Positions 49,102 through 59,072 of a DNA stretch of 64,000 nt are shown here, piece after piece (within the stretch, counting starts at the first letter, position 1; each line of letters opens with the position of its first letter). The notes under the pieces were generated by a model. That model was given only the letters and a program-made list of their open reading frames with translations, made no database searches and was not told the origin of the DNA. The translations under genes were made by a program, and so were the position numbers. This DNA comes from Methanobrevibacter sp. (GTDB lineage Archaea; Methanobacteriota; Methanobacteria; Methanobacteriales; Methanobacteriaceae), in assembly GCF_030539875.1 (NCBI RefSeq), contig NZ_JAUNXI010000007.1, positions 34,392 to 98,391 of the forward strand, written 5' to 3'.

Positions 49102-51104
49102 TTTTTTTCATATTTTTTTCTCAGATGATATTCTTCATCGATATCGCATTTTCCGGATGGCAGCACTCTTATGATGTCATCAAGCGTTAATAAATCATTT
49201 TCATTAATTTTATTTAATATTTTCTTAGCAATAGCTTCTTTTTTTGTAAATCCTGGCTTTAACACTACATAATTATCACAATGTGTCTCTAAAGCTTCAA
49301 CTGGTCCTGCCATTATTCTTTTTCCTTCATAATCAACAATTCCAATAGCCAATTTTAATCTTGCACTTCTTATGTAATTGCGGTGGCCCCTTATTACAAA
49401 TGACCCTTTTGCTAAAAATTCTCCTGCTTCGGGAGTTTTGGTAACCTGGTCAGGATGAACCCAAAATACGTCTTGGGATGTGAAGCCCATTGACCAAGCA
49501 GATGAAAATGATGCTGCAAACTCACCTGATTCTTTAAGGATATTGTCATTTAGTTCGCTACCATTCAATTTTATTGCTGTTGAACTTGCACCATGTATAT
49601 CTGCATGAAGATATATGTCATTTGGTTCTAAATATTTCTTTACAACCATTTCATTGCTGTTTGCATCCCGTCCGCCAACAACCAGTATATTGTCGGAGCT
49701 AATGAACCATCTTAGTTTTTCATACCATTTAAGGTTCTTTTTAACTCTTTTCTTAGGTACTGCAACATGCTCCATGGCAATGTCCTTTTTAGACTTGATG
49801 TCTTCCAGCTGTTTTTTAGTATTTTCAATAGCTATTAAAGCACCTTTTGACTTTCTTTTTGCTTTTTTAGCTTTTTCATAATATACTTCGGCATTTTCAG
49901 GTATTGTTAATTTTGGATCGATAATTAATGATTTTTCAGCAATATTTAATGTTAAAACACCCAATTTGTCAATTGACTCATAAATTTGGGCTTCATCCAT
50001 TCCGTCTTTTTTGGCGTCTTTTAATATTTTACCGATTTCCTTAAAAGAATAGTTTTTACTTCTTGCTGAGTTTACAACATTAATGATGTTTTCTATAGTG
50101 GAGTAATTAGAATAGATAACTTCTCCTTTATTTTGACTTTCCTCAATTGTTTTTGTAAAATTATCGAGTGTTTCTTGCTGCAGATTCAATCTCTTTTCGA
50201 ACTTCTTAACTTTTTTATTCCATGCCGCTTCTTTTACATCTTTTATGGTGCTGTTTACTTTTTTGGAGTAAAATTCATCACATGCTTCATTAAAATTATC
50301 AAAATAATTTTTTTCAAAACTATCGTATTTAATAAGTTCTAAAGGAACAACGTCTTCTTTAGAATCTTGCTTTACAATCTGTGGTTTGATTAATCCTTGT
50401 CTTAGATTATCAAAAAGTTCTCTAAAACTTTTATAAATTTCAATAATTTGCTCGTCGGCTAATTGAGAAGCAGGTGTGTTTTTGCCTATTTCAATATTTT
50501 CATTTGCTCTTTGAATAATTTCTTCAGCATATAAACTTCCAAGCCCGTTCATTGCAAGGGTTCTCACTACATCCATTTCAGTATTTTTAAATAATTCCTT
50601 AAGCCCATCCTCATCAACAGCAATAGAATTTATTCCCCTTTCTTCAGGAAACCTGTACTCTCTTTTTGAACTGATGTCTCGGCTGCTTAATTGTTTTCTC
50701 TTAAGGGGTTGGATAATATTATTTTCATCATCTAAAAGAATAATGTTTCCTTTGTCAAACAGCTCAACAATTATCGTATAGTATTTGTCTTTTTTAACCT
50801 TAATTTCAACTACTCTGTCAAAATTGTGCTGTTTTATACTTTCAACGTGAGCTCCTTTAATTCTCTTTCTTAAAAGCATAGGAAATGATGGGGGAGTAGT
50901 GGGATTTTCAAGAGGATACTGGCTGGTATGGATTCTGGACCCGCATTGCATTACTAAATCAACTCTGCCGGTTCCAGGAACATGAAATCTCATTACAACA
51001 ATATCATTTGTAGGTTGGAATGATTTATCTACTCTGGCACCACTTAATAAATTATTTAATTCATCACTTATTGCATAAATGTCTACATTGGACATGGATT
51101 TCAT
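49098..51104 (-). CDS. rqcH: ribosome quality-control protein RqcH/Rqc2 (NFACT family)
   Basis: Binds stalled large ribosomal subunits with a tRNA and helps release or tag the nascent chain. The 668 residues show NFACT-N (1-180) with the conserved Asp96-Arg97 pair (HNFDRVVEI) required for tail synthesis in bacterial RqcH, two helix-hairpin-helix-like segments, a long coiled coil (about 285-435), and NFACT-R (about 450-560: WFISSDNILVVGGRDANSNE). ATG 51104 fits AAGGTGTTAATA; an ATG seven codons upstream lies before this site. Confidence 0.92.
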   Translation of the reverse strand: MKSMSNVDIYAISDELNNLLSGARVDKSFQPTNDIVVMRFHVPGTGRVDLVMQCGSRIHTSQYPLENPTTPPSFPMLLRKRIKGAHVESIKQHNFDRVVEIKVKKDKYYTIIVELFDKGNIILLDDENNIIQPLKRKQLSSRDISSKREYRFPEERGINSIAVDEDGLKELFKNTEMDVVRTLAMNGLGSLYAEEIIQRANENIEIGKNTPASQLADEQIIEIYKSFRELFDNLRQGLIKPQIVKQDSKEDVVPLELIKYDSFEKNYFDNFNEACDEFYSKKVNSTIKDVKEAAWNKKVKKFEKRLNLQQETLDNFTKTIEESQNKGEVIYSNYSTIENIINVVNSARSKNYSFKEIGKILKDAKKDGMDEAQIYESIDKLGVLTLNIAEKSLIIDPKLTIPENAEVYYEKAKKAKRKSKGALIAIENTKKQLEDIKSKKDIAMEHVAVPKKRVKKNLKWYEKLRWFISSDNILVVGGRDANSNEMVVKKYLEPNDIYLHADIHGASSTAIKLNGSELNDNILKESGEFAASFSSAWSMGFTSQDVFWVHPDQVTKTPEAGEFLAKGSFVIRGHRNYIRSARLKLAIGIVDYEGKRIMAGPVEALETHCDNYVVLKPGFTKKEAIAKKILNKINENDLLTLDDIIRVLPSGKCDIDEEYHLRKKYEKN

Positions 51105-51185
51105 TATTAACACCTTTTTTATCAATACTTTAATATATTATAACTCACTAAATTATATTAATATATTTAATTTAGGAGGTTATCA

Positions 51186-51458
51186 ATGAAAATAACTATT
51201 AAAATTACAAGCATTCATATCATTGCAGCTCTTTTTGCATCACTTCTTTCCGCTGGTTTGACTTTAGGCTGGTTCGGATTTAAAAATGATGTATTCGCAT
51301 TCTTTATTGCAGTAATTATATTATATTTTATTGGCCAAATTTCTCAAAAAATAGCTGGAAGCGAAATTTCTGGATTTAGCCAATGGTTATGGGACGGAAT
51401 TGCACCATTTTACTTTACCTGGGTTATGGTATATACATTATTTGTAATGTATTTATAA
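51186..51458 (+). CDS. small integral membrane protein, DUF5379 type
   Basis: A 90-residue membrane protein with three hydrophobic helices (about 8-30, 36-52, 70-89) and short loops; GFSQWLWDGIAPFYFTWVMVY near the end is the conserved-looking part. No transport motif is visible. It has a strong AGGAGG site at 51175-51180. It converges on the DUF2070 gene with a six-base overlap. Function unknown; family label is from memory. Confidence 0.65.
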   Translation: MKITIKITSIHIIAALFASLLSAGLTLGWFGFKNDVFAFFIAVIILYFIGQISQKIAGSEISGFSQWLWDGIAPFYFTWVMVYTLFVMYL

Positions 51459-53273
51459 TCCTCCAAAGAAAATCCATATAAATACAATTAATAATGCTGT
51501 AACTAGCAAGACTGGAGCTATAATTTTACTTACCGCAACTACGGAACTAATTGTTGAAATTAATTCAGTTGAATTTTTTGGTCCGAATGTGTTAAGATTC
51601 TCAATTTTTTCAGTTCCAGTTCCAACTTCTACTTTTTCCAAATCTTTTATTGATTCAATTATACTTTTTCTAACGTATTCGATGATTTCAGGTCTTTTTG
51701 AAGTTCCTATAGGATTGTATCCTCTTGAAAGAGTATTTACAGTATGGGTATCAGTTGTCATTACTTCAATTTCATCGATTTCCAAATCGCTTACAGAGTC
51801 AATAATTTCCTGTCTAAATCCGATTTCCATGTTGTTTGAATCAAAAAGGACATATGCGGTTCTCTGACTTTCAACTTCAATAACCATTGTTTTAATACCG
51901 CTGTCTCCAATACCTTCATGCTTGTCTAGGGATTCCATGTTATCCTCATAGCATCCCACTTTTACTTCGTATTTTTCCTGATTTGGATCGATTGTATCGA
52001 TAACATCGATTAACTGGAATACTTCTGAATTTCCAGGTAATATCTCACCGCTTTCAGGGGTAAATGAGTTATGACAATCTACAATGATTGAATCTTCAAC
52101 ATTGCATCTGCTTCTGCTTTGAGCCATCATTGTCAATCCGACACCAAATTCAATATCATCAACAGCTTCAGGAGCAAAAGTGGATAAAATAACCATTCCC
52201 TTATTGAATAATTGAACTCCGATATTTGCTTTTTCAGAGCTATATCTTATAAATTTGCTGGCATTTGAAGAGTATTCCACCTTATTTAATCCTCTTTTTA
52301 CGGACTTTTCTATTTTATCGATTTCAGATACTGCAATTGGGTTAAAGTCATGAGTAGATGGTCCGTGTGCAACCATTGTGAAATGATTAAACTTATTGGC
52401 CAATATTGTCGGCATATTTGAACCGCCCAAATCTCCTAAAGGCCCAGGATGAACAGAAGGGGAAATGAATAATGCTTTTATTCCATTTTCACCTTTAAAA
52501 CTGATGAATGTAACTATTGTATCAATGGCTTCACTCATATTTTCAAACAGTCCTTCAAGGGAGTTTGATCCTTCATTCATATGTGCAATAAATAAACTTA
52601 ACAGATCCAAAACACCAATTCCGAGGTTTTTCTTAAATGGTGATGCAATAACTTTGATAAATGCATAAATTGCCATAACAAGAATTATTGCGGCGATTAT
52701 TGCTTTTATTGTAATCTGTAAAATGGCAGGACCAATAAAGCTTGTATCTAAAAATAAAAAGGTAATCAATGTATACATTGCCAATATAAGTAATGGCTGA
52801 ATTAAACTGGTCACTGCTGCAATTACAAATCTGACTTTAGTTGTTGTCCATATAACCAATGTATTAAATCCGTATATTACAACACAACCGAATAACATTG
52901 AATTTAAAAAAATATCCATGCGAAAAATTTGTGAGATGACGCATCCGAGGATTATAATCACACCAAGCAGAGTCATTGAGAGAACAGATAAAAACATTGA
53001 ATGTTTAATTTTTAAATTTATTCCATGAAGAACTTTGATCACCTGCTGATTCAATGCTCCGCTCATTATTGATGAAATTCCAAATACTGCTAGGCCAAAT
53101 AACCCTCCTGCTATGAAATCTTCTAAAATTCCAGCATTCGGGATTAAATCTATTAAATAATAGGTACTTCCAATTATAAAACTTAAAATAGCCATGCTTA
53201 TAATTGAAAATTCTGTTTTCGGCAAGGTTTTGATATATTTTGATAATCCTGCTACACTACTCATGCTTGACAT
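51453..53273 (-). CDS. archaeal membrane protein, DUF2070 type
   Basis: A 606-residue protein with six to seven membrane helices in the first 210 residues, a long soluble region of about 350 residues, and one last helix near the C-terminus (ISSVVAVSKIIAPVLLVTALL). The soluble part contains ISPSVHPGPLGDLGGSNMP, VAHGPSTHDFNP and DCHNSF, histidine/aspartate clusters that look like a metal site. Conserved across euryarchaea and uncharacterised. The architecture suggests a membrane-bound hydrolase or phosphatase (inference). Confidence 0.8.
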   Translation of the reverse strand: MSSMSSVAGLSKYIKTLPKTEFSIISMAILSFIIGSTYYLIDLIPNAGILEDFIAGGLFGLAVFGISSIMSGALNQQVIKVLHGINLKIKHSMFLSVLSMTLLGVIIILGCVISQIFRMDIFLNSMLFGCVVIYGFNTLVIWTTTKVRFVIAAVTSLIQPLLILAMYTLITFLFLDTSFIGPAILQITIKAIIAAIILVMAIYAFIKVIASPFKKNLGIGVLDLLSLFIAHMNEGSNSLEGLFENMSEAIDTIVTFISFKGENGIKALFISPSVHPGPLGDLGGSNMPTILANKFNHFTMVAHGPSTHDFNPIAVSEIDKIEKSVKRGLNKVEYSSNASKFIRYSSEKANIGVQLFNKGMVILSTFAPEAVDDIEFGVGLTMMAQSRSRCNVEDSIIVDCHNSFTPESGEILPGNSEVFQLIDVIDTIDPNQEKYEVKVGCYEDNMESLDKHEGIGDSGIKTMVIEVESQRTAYVLFDSNNMEIGFRQEIIDSVSDLEIDEIEVMTTDTHTVNTLSRGYNPIGTSKRPEIIEYVRKSIIESIKDLEKVEVGTGTEKIENLNTFGPKNSTELISTISSVVAVSKIIAPVLLVTALLIVFIWIFFGGL

Positions 53274-53386
53274 TTTTTTCCTCTTTATTATTTTTTAGCC
53301 ATTAAATTTATTTAATCTAAAATTTTTATATATAATCTAGTTATATTTTTTTTAATAAATATTTTATTACTAAAAAAGGTGTGTTG

Positions 53387-53908
53387 ATGGAAAGAAAATT
53401 AAATGTTCCAATTAAAGATGAAAATTTAAGTGAATTGAATGCCGGCGATGTTGTTTACTTAACAGGCAATATTTTAACTGCAAGAGACCAGGCCCATAAA
53501 AGAATTCTTGAAGAAGGTGCTCCTTTGGATATTTCAGGTGCGGCCCTTTTCCATGCAGGCCCTATTGTTAAACATGACGATGGAGTTTATGAAATGGTTG
53601 CTGTTGGTCCTACCACTTCAATGAGAATGAACCCTTACCAAAGCGATGTTTTAGACCTTGGCGCTAAAATTGTCATTGGTAAAGGGGGAATGGATGATAC
53701 TGTAAGGGAGGCGTTAATCAGGAATAATGCCCTTTATGTTGTGGCAACCGGAGGGTGTGCTGCTTTATATGTTGATGCAGTGGAAGAAATTGAGAGTGTG
53801 GACTGGTTAGACTTAGGAATGCCTGAAGCAATATGGAATTTAAAGGTTAAGGATTTTGGCCCTCTTGTAGTGGCTATAGATAGTAAAGGCAATAGTTTAT
53901 ATGACTGA
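53387..53908 (+). CDS. fumB: fumarate hydratase class I, beta subunit
   Basis: Small subunit of the two-part [4Fe-4S] fumarase of archaea, which turns fumarate into malate in the incomplete reductive TCA branch. The 173-residue protein matches the C-terminal domain of class I fumarases: [40 protein letters not shown] and ATGGCAALY. The alpha subunit with the cluster is not nearby. ATG 53387 fits AAGGTGTG; a GTG at 53381 is within the site. Tartrate dehydratase is the alternative product. Confidence 0.9.
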   Translation: MERKLNVPIKDENLSELNAGDVVYLTGNILTARDQAHKRILEEGAPLDISGAALFHAGPIVKHDDGVYEMVAVGPTTSMRMNPYQSDVLDLGAKIVIGKGGMDDTVREALIRNNALYVVATGGCAALYVDAVEEIESVDWLDLGMPEAIWNLKVKDFGPLVVAIDSKGNSLYD

Positions 53909-53999
53909 TTATTTTATTAAAAATAAATACTTATATATACTATAATTTCATACTATATTTTAATTAATTAGAGATTATTAATAACGGATGTGTTTTGTT

Positions 54000-54329
54000 A
54001 TGGCTGATATTAGTGAACAAGCAGTAAAAAAATTGAAATCAAGAATGACAAAAATTAGAAAGTGCAACAGAGAACCTGACGAAAAAGCAAAATTTTCAGA
54101 AAAATTAGGTATTTCTTTTGAAGTTGAGTTTCAAAATAAAAACCCTGATAAACTCACTGACGGTATAACTTTTTTTACAAGCCCTGAAGGCAGAATTTTA
54201 TATGCTGAATATTACTACCACATTCCTGAAAAAGAGGAATACACCTCTGTAGATATTGATGAAAAACAATTAAAATCAATTTTGGAATTTTTCGACGATT
54301 ATAAATTAGAAGCGGACGACTCTGATTAG
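54000..54329 (+). CDS. conserved small protein upstream of the SelA-like gene
   Basis: A 109-residue soluble protein, MADISEQAVKKLKSRMTKI at the front, then FSEKLGISFEVEFQN and GRILYAEYYYHIPEKEEYTS. I do not recognise a family. An earlier ATG at 53988 would add four residues. Its TAG is directly followed by the ATG of the SelA-like gene, so the two are an operon and may work together. No cofactor or membrane motif. Confidence 0.55.
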   Translation: MADISEQAVKKLKSRMTKIRKCNREPDEKAKFSEKLGISFEVEFQNKNPDKLTDGITFFTSPEGRILYAEYYYHIPEKEEYTSVDIDEKQLKSILEFFDDYKLEADDSD

Positions 54330-55484
54330 ATGATTGTTAATAACTCTTTAGATGAAGTCAAAAAAAGAGAGAATGCTCTTGCTATCATCAAAAACATTGT
54401 CAATACTAAAGGAAGAGATGCTTTGTTTGATTTAACAGGGCTATCTGGAGGATTTATCGCATCTTCTTCTGAAATTAGTCTTTTAGAAACTTATGTTGGT
54501 CCTGCTATTTTTGAAGACGCTCTTCAAGAAGCAGGTAAGGAGCATATGGGTGGTGAAAAGGTTCTTGCAGTCAACAGGACTTCTTCAGGCATACTTGCAA
54601 CAATATTGGCTCTTGCTGGTGAAAACTCAAATGTTGTTCATTACCTTGCAGAATTGCCAGCCCATCCGTCTATTCCGAGAAGCTGTAAATTGGTGGGGGC
54701 CAATTACTTTGAGACTGACGTTTTTGAGGAATTTTCAATACCTGAGAATACCTCATTAGTGGTCATTACCGGGTCTACAATGGATCATAAGGTAATTGAT
54801 GAAGACGAATTTAGAAAAGTCATCAAAATGGCTCATGATAAGAATATTCCTGTAATGGTTGATGATGCTTCTGGTGCCAGACTCAGAACAGTTGTATTTA
54901 ATCAACAGAAAGCATGTGACTTAGGTGCTGATATTGCAATTACAAGTACTGATAAACTGATGCCCGGTCCAAGAGGGGGTTTGATGGCTGGCAGAAAAGA
55001 TTTGATTGATCAAATTAAAATTAAGGTTAATCAGTTTGGTCTTGAAGCTCAACCGCCGGCAGTTCTTGCAATGTTAAACGGCATTAAAAATTTTAAAGAG
55101 GATAATCTAATTAAAAGTTTCACAAGAAAAGACGATTTATATGAGTTGTTGTCTGAAAGATTTAATAATTTTGTAAAATCCCCTACCGGAGTTATGATTT
55201 CTCCTGAAAGTCTAAGTAAAGAAATTGACATTCCACATAATTTATCAGATAATGATTTGGCATTTGTGTTTTCATTTATCTTATTAAAAGATTATGGAAT
55301 AATAACAATTCCACCGGTTTCAATGCCTGGTGCATCAGCAACAATACGATTTGAATTATCAAGTCCAGATGCATTTGATTTGGACTTAAAAGATTTAAAT
55401 AAAAAAATAGAAGCTTCATTTGATAAATTACTAGATGTAATTGCAAATGAAGAAAAATGTAGGGAGATTGTATTTAGTTTTTAA
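54330..55484 (+). CDS. SelA-like pyridoxal phosphate protein (MJ0158 family)
   Basis: A 384-residue fold-type I PLP enzyme of the archaeal UPF0425/MJ0158 family. Motifs: AVNRTSSGILATILAL, VMVDDASGARLR, and the PLP lysine in ITSTDKLMPGPRGG. It resembles bacterial selenocysteine synthase SelA, but the one member tested does not make selenocysteine (from memory), and this organism group lacks selenoproteins, so the substrate is open. It begins immediately at the end of the small upstream gene and converges on birA with an 11-base overlap. Confidence 0.82.
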   Translation: MIVNNSLDEVKKRENALAIIKNIVNTKGRDALFDLTGLSGGFIASSSEISLLETYVGPAIFEDALQEAGKEHMGGEKVLAVNRTSSGILATILALAGENSNVVHYLAELPAHPSIPRSCKLVGANYFETDVFEEFSIPENTSLVVITGSTMDHKVIDEDEFRKVIKMAHDKNIPVMVDDASGARLRTVVFNQQKACDLGADIAITSTDKLMPGPRGGLMAGRKDLIDQIKIKVNQFGLEAQPPAVLAMLNGIKNFKEDNLIKSFTRKDDLYELLSERFNNFVKSPTGVMISPESLSKEIDIPHNLSDNDLAFVFSFILLKDYGIITIPPVSMPGASATIRFELSSPDAFDLDLKDLNKKIEASFDKLLDVIANEEKCREIVFSF

Positions 55485-56391
55485 TAATACATTCTCCGGA
55501 AATTACTTTTTCTAAGGTTCCATCAATTTTTTCAACAACAAGTGCTCCTTCTTTGGTAATGCCTACAACGTAGCCATCATAATATTTGTTGAAAGGTTCT
55601 CTAACTTCCACAATTTTCCCAACTGAATAAGAACGTTTTCTCCATTCTTTTAATATTATTTCATATTCGCTGTGGTTGAAGAGTTCACAAATTTCTTCAA
55701 ATTCTTCTAAAAAGATTTTAATTAAAAGATTTTCAGGACTTTTTCTTCCGAGTTCTTTTTCTATTGTTGTAGTTCCGATTTTTAACTCTTCAGGGAATTC
55801 ATCAATATCCAGGTTTGCATCAATACCAACACCTACAATGACATTGTCGATGGTATTGAATTTGGTCACGGCTTCAGTTAATATGCCGCAAACTTTTTTT
55901 CCATTAATCATTATGTCATTTGGCCATTTGATTTCAGGATTTTCAATTCCGATTTTTTCAAGAGTTTTTGCTACTGCAACACCGGTAGCTATGGTTATTA
56001 ACGGAAGTTTGGAATAGTCCACATGAGGATTTAAAACAATGGATAACCATACTCCTCCTAATGGTGATTCCCATACTTTTCCAGATCTGCCTCTTGCAGA
56101 TGTTTGTTTTTCAGAGATTATCACACTTCCGTCTGGAACATTATTTGTTGATAAAAATTTGGCTATTGTGTTTGTTGAGCTTACTTCCTTAAATACATAT
56201 AAATTTTTTCCAATATATTCTGTATTCAAATCCTCTAAAATCTCTTCGCTGCGGATGTGTTCTGTTTTTTGCTTTCCAATTTCCTTAACCATATTCGCAA
56301 ATTCGTTGACATCTATTTTTTGCATTTCGTCAATTGTCTTAGTTGAAAGTTTATTTTCTTTTTTTAATAGTTTTATTATCTCGTCTTTCAT
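55474..56391 (-). CDS. birA: biotin-protein ligase
   Basis: Attaches biotin to the carboxyl-carrier domain of pyruvate carboxylase. The 305-residue protein has the biotinyl-AMP loop ARGRSGKVWESPLGG, the catalytic KWPNDIM segment, GILTEA and GVGIDANL, plus a C-terminal SH3-like domain. The first 55 residues are helical but I see no clear DNA-binding domain, so repression as in E. coli BirA is uncertain. It follows pycA by 20 bases on the same strand, a pairing also known in Methanothermobacter. Confidence 0.93.
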   Translation of the reverse strand: MKDEIIKLLKKENKLSTKTIDEMQKIDVNEFANMVKEIGKQKTEHIRSEEILEDLNTEYIGKNLYVFKEVSSTNTIAKFLSTNNVPDGSVIISEKQTSARGRSGKVWESPLGGVWLSIVLNPHVDYSKLPLITIATGVAVAKTLEKIGIENPEIKWPNDIMINGKKVCGILTEAVTKFNTIDNVIVGVGIDANLDIDEFPEELKIGTTTIEKELGRKSPENLLIKIFLEEFEEICELFNHSEYEIILKEWRKRSYSVGKIVEVREPFNKYYDGYVVGITKEGALVVEKIDGTLEKVISGECIIKN

Positions 56392-56411
56392 TGCAGAATC
56401 CCCAAGTTATT

Positions 56412-57902
56412 TTATTTATTATGAATTTGTTTTTTAGCCATGTTCTGGTAAGATCCTACAGCTGCAGAAATTGCAGCTATTTTTTTACCCGGCATAAAAG
56501 TTGATTTTAATTTGTTTACATTTTCTAAATCTTCTGCAATAACATTTTCCATCTCCGCTTCAATGCCCTTTTTATAAGTATCGATAAAGTGTGTGTTCAA
56601 ATCACCGGAAAGGAAATTAGGATTTCTTAAAATTGCTTTATGGAATGGAATTGTTGTTTTAACGCCTAAAATAATGTATTCGCTTAATGCTCTTTTCATT
56701 CTATTGATTGCGTCGTTCCTGTCTCTTCCATAGGTAATTAATTTAGAAATCATTGAATCATAGAAAGTAGGAATGGTATAATTCATGTATACTCCACTGT
56801 CTAAACGCACACCAGGTCCTCCGGGAGACCTGTAACCTGTAATTTTACCTGGATTTGGTGCAAAATCATTGAGAGGATCTTCTGCATTAATACGGCATTC
56901 GATTGCATGACCGGACACTTTAATGTCTTTTTGCCTGTAGCTTAACTCATCACCATTAGCTATTAATATTTGCTGTTTGATTAAATCGGTATTGGTGACA
57001 AGTTCGGTAATCGGGTGTTCTACTTGAATACGTGTATTCATTTCGAGGAAGTAGTATTGTCCGTTGTCGTATAAAAATTCAACAGTACCTGCACTTGTAT
57101 ATCCGATATATTCTGCAGCTTTAACAGCGCTTCCACCCATTTCTTCTCTTAATTCCTCTGTCATAATTGGTGAAGGTGCCTCTTCTAGAAGTTTTTGATG
57201 TCTTCTCTGGATTGAACATTCGCGATCCCCAACATGGATTACGTTTCCGTGTTCGTCTGCTAAAAGTTGGAATTCAATGTGACGTGGCTTTTCCAGGTAT
57301 TTTTCTATAAATACTGTTGAATCACCAAAGTTGGTGGCTGCAACTGATTGTGTGGATTCAATTGCACGTACAAGTTCATCTTCTGCATAAACTGCACGCA
57401 TACCAATACCTCCACCACCTGCAGAAGCTTTTACAATAACAGGATATCCGATTTGTTTGGCTATTTCTTTAGCTTCTTCAATATCGCTAACTCCTTCTGC
57501 TGTACCTTCAATTACTGGAACTCCGGCTTTTTTCATAAGTGCTTTTGATGTAATTTTGTCTCCCATTTTATTGATTACATCTCCGCTCGGTCCGATGAGC
57601 TTAATTCCGTTTTTTTCACATTCTTCTCCAAGTTTAGGATTTTCAGCTAAAAACCCATAACCTGGGTGAATTGCATCTGCACCAGATTCTAAAGCAATAT
57701 CTATAATTTTTTCAATATTTAAATAAGATCTGGCCGGTGAAGGATTTCCCAACGGATAACTTTCGTCTGCATAATTTGTATAAAGAGAAGTTTTATCTGC
57801 ATCGGAGTAAATGGATACGCTTTTAATGTCGAGTTCACGACAAGCCCTCATAACCCTTATCGCAATTTCTCCTCTATTTGCAATTAATATTTTTTCAAAC
57901 AT
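56412..57902 (-). CDS. pycA: pyruvate carboxylase subunit A (biotin carboxylase)
   Basis: Carboxylates biotin with bicarbonate and ATP; with PycB it turns pyruvate into oxaloacetate for biosynthesis. The 496-residue ATP-grasp protein has [42 protein letters not shown], the [13 protein letters not shown] substrate loop, and [15 protein letters not shown] tail of about 45 residues follows the biotin carboxylase core. ATG 57902 lies behind GAGGTTTCAA; an ATG four codons upstream overlaps that site. pycB is elsewhere; birA follows. Confidence 0.94.
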   Translation of the reverse strand: MFEKILIANRGEIAIRVMRACRELDIKSVSIYSDADKTSLYTNYADESYPLGNPSPARSYLNIEKIIDIALESGADAIHPGYGFLAENPKLGEECEKNGIKLIGPSGDVINKMGDKITSKALMKKAGVPVIEGTAEGVSDIEEAKEIAKQIGYPVIVKASAGGGGIGMRAVYAEDELVRAIESTQSVAATNFGDSTVFIEKYLEKPRHIEFQLLADEHGNVIHVGDRECSIQRRHQKLLEEAPSPIMTEELREEMGGSAVKAAEYIGYTSAGTVEFLYDNGQYYFLEMNTRIQVEHPITELVTNTDLIKQQILIANGDELSYRQKDIKVSGHAIECRINAEDPLNDFAPNPGKITGYRSPGGPGVRLDSGVYMNYTIPTFYDSMISKLITYGRDRNDAINRMKRALSEYIILGVKTTIPFHKAILRNPNFLSGDLNTHFIDTYKKGIEAEMENVIAEDLENVNKLKSTFMPGKKIAAISAAVGSYQNMAKKQIHNK

Positions 57903-58244
57903 TTGAAACCTCAAAGTAATTTTATATTAATAATAATTTATATCTTAAATTATATATTAAATATTTGATTTTGCAAATAAACCATCTTCAAAAAGGAGTA
58001 TATGATAATAAATTTATTTTATGGTTTCTTTTGCTATTTTTTCCTTAAAAAACAATACATTTATATAGTGAATGTTATATATTTAATATTAATATATTCT
58101 CTGAGTATAAAAAAGTTGGTAGCATAAAAAGAAGCTACGGATATTATAATTGATATAATATTTTTGCAAATGTGTAAGTCTTTTAGTGATAGATATATAA
58201 ATGTAGGGTAATCTTTATATACTTTATTTTACATAGTAAATGTA
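57903..58244. other. 342-base divergent control region with two plus-strand promoters
   Basis: Holds the pycA promoter (minus strand, left), a strong plus-strand TTTATATA at 58060-58067 that seems to feed a short hairpin RNA (listed separately), and TTTATATA at 58214-58221, about 28 bases before the next ATG, fitting a leaderless message. TTACAT (58229-58234) and ATGTAA (58240-58245) flank that expected start point. Confidence 0.55.
58092..58168 (+). ncRNA. candidate small RNA with its own promoter and terminator
   Basis: The TATA box at 58060-58067 (context ACATTTATATA, as before the SRP RNA) predicts a start near 58092. The transcript would form GTAGC/GCTAC (58119-58123 with 58134-58138) and ATATTAT/ATAATAT (58141-58147 with 58155-58161); the second stem is followed by TTTTT, like an intrinsic terminator. 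Size about 75 bases; no coding frame. It may instead be a long leader of the next gene. Confidence 0.35.
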
Positions 58245-59072
58245 ATGTATAAAGATGAGCTATCTGTATTTATTCCAAATTCATTTATTTCCGAGTCTAA
58301 AGACCTTAAAATTCGTACATATAAGGTAGGTATTTTGGGAAGAGCTTTAGCTATTTTTCAAGCAGACAATGTGGTTATTTATAATGATGACCATGTTAAA
58401 AATGAAGAAGGGAAAATGGATGGAGAATTTATTGCTGAAGTTTTGAGTTATATGAATACTCCTCAATATTTGAGGAAACAAGTATTTCCTATAAGACCGG
58501 AATTAAAGCATGTAGGTATTCTTCCACCACTTAGAACTCCTCATCATCCTGTTAATAGTCAACCAGACGTGGGCGATTATAGACAAGGTTTTACTGTAAA
58601 GAGAAATAAGAAAGGAACTTTTGTTGATATAGGTATGGATAAACTTGCATTCTGTAAAGAGCAACTTTCTGTAAAAAGAATTTTTGACTTTAAAATTACT
58701 AAGATTGCTAAGAAAGAAGTAATAGTCACACCTGATAAACCAGATGACATTTACTGGGGATATAATGTTATATCTTCTAATAAAAGTCTTAAAAATAGCT
58801 TAAAATTAATTAAACCTAATCTTGTTGTTGAAGCTACAAGATATGGAGATTATATTAATTCTATTTTTGATGAATTAAAACCAAAATTAGATGAATCTAG
58901 AAGTACTGCTATTTTATTTGGTGGCCCTTATTCTTCAATTCAAGAAGACATTTCCAATCCTAACTGGGAACTGTTTAAAGTAAATACTCTTCCGGATCAA
59001 GGAACTGAAACTGTTAGAACTGAAGAGGCTGTTGTCGCTACACTTTCTTTATTCAACTTTATGAGATTTTAA
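58245..59072 (+). CDS. SPOUT-family RNA methyltransferase (MTH1 type)
   Basis: A 275-residue archaeal homologue of the SPOUT methyltransferase family COG2106 (human SPOUT1), proposed to methylate rRNA or other RNA, probably at uridine N3. Motifs: FQADNVVIYND, YLRKQVFPIRPELKHVGILPP in the middle, and the trefoil-knot region TAILFGGPYSS with LPDQGTETVRTEEAV. In Methanothermobacter the same gene also precedes rpl3. No binding site before ATG 58245, so leaderless translation is likely. Confidence 0.83.
   Translation: MYKDELSVFIPNSFISESKDLKIRTYKVGILGRALAIFQADNVVIYNDDHVKNEEGKMDGEFIAEVLSYMNTPQYLRKQVFPIRPELKHVGILPPLRTPHHPVNSQPDVGDYRQGFTVKRNKKGTFVDIGMDKLAFCKEQLSVKRIFDFKITKIAKKEVIVTPDKPDDIYWGYNVISSNKSLKNSLKLIKPNLVVEATRYGDYINSIFDELKPKLDESRSTAILFGGPYSSIQEDISNPNWELFKVNTLPDQGTETVRTEEAVVATLSLFNFMRF

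Noticed and set aside
54330..55484. Selenocysteine synthase
   Set aside because: It is of the archaeal MJ0158 family, which resembles SelA in fold but is not known to make selenocysteine, and no selenoprotein gene is seen here.
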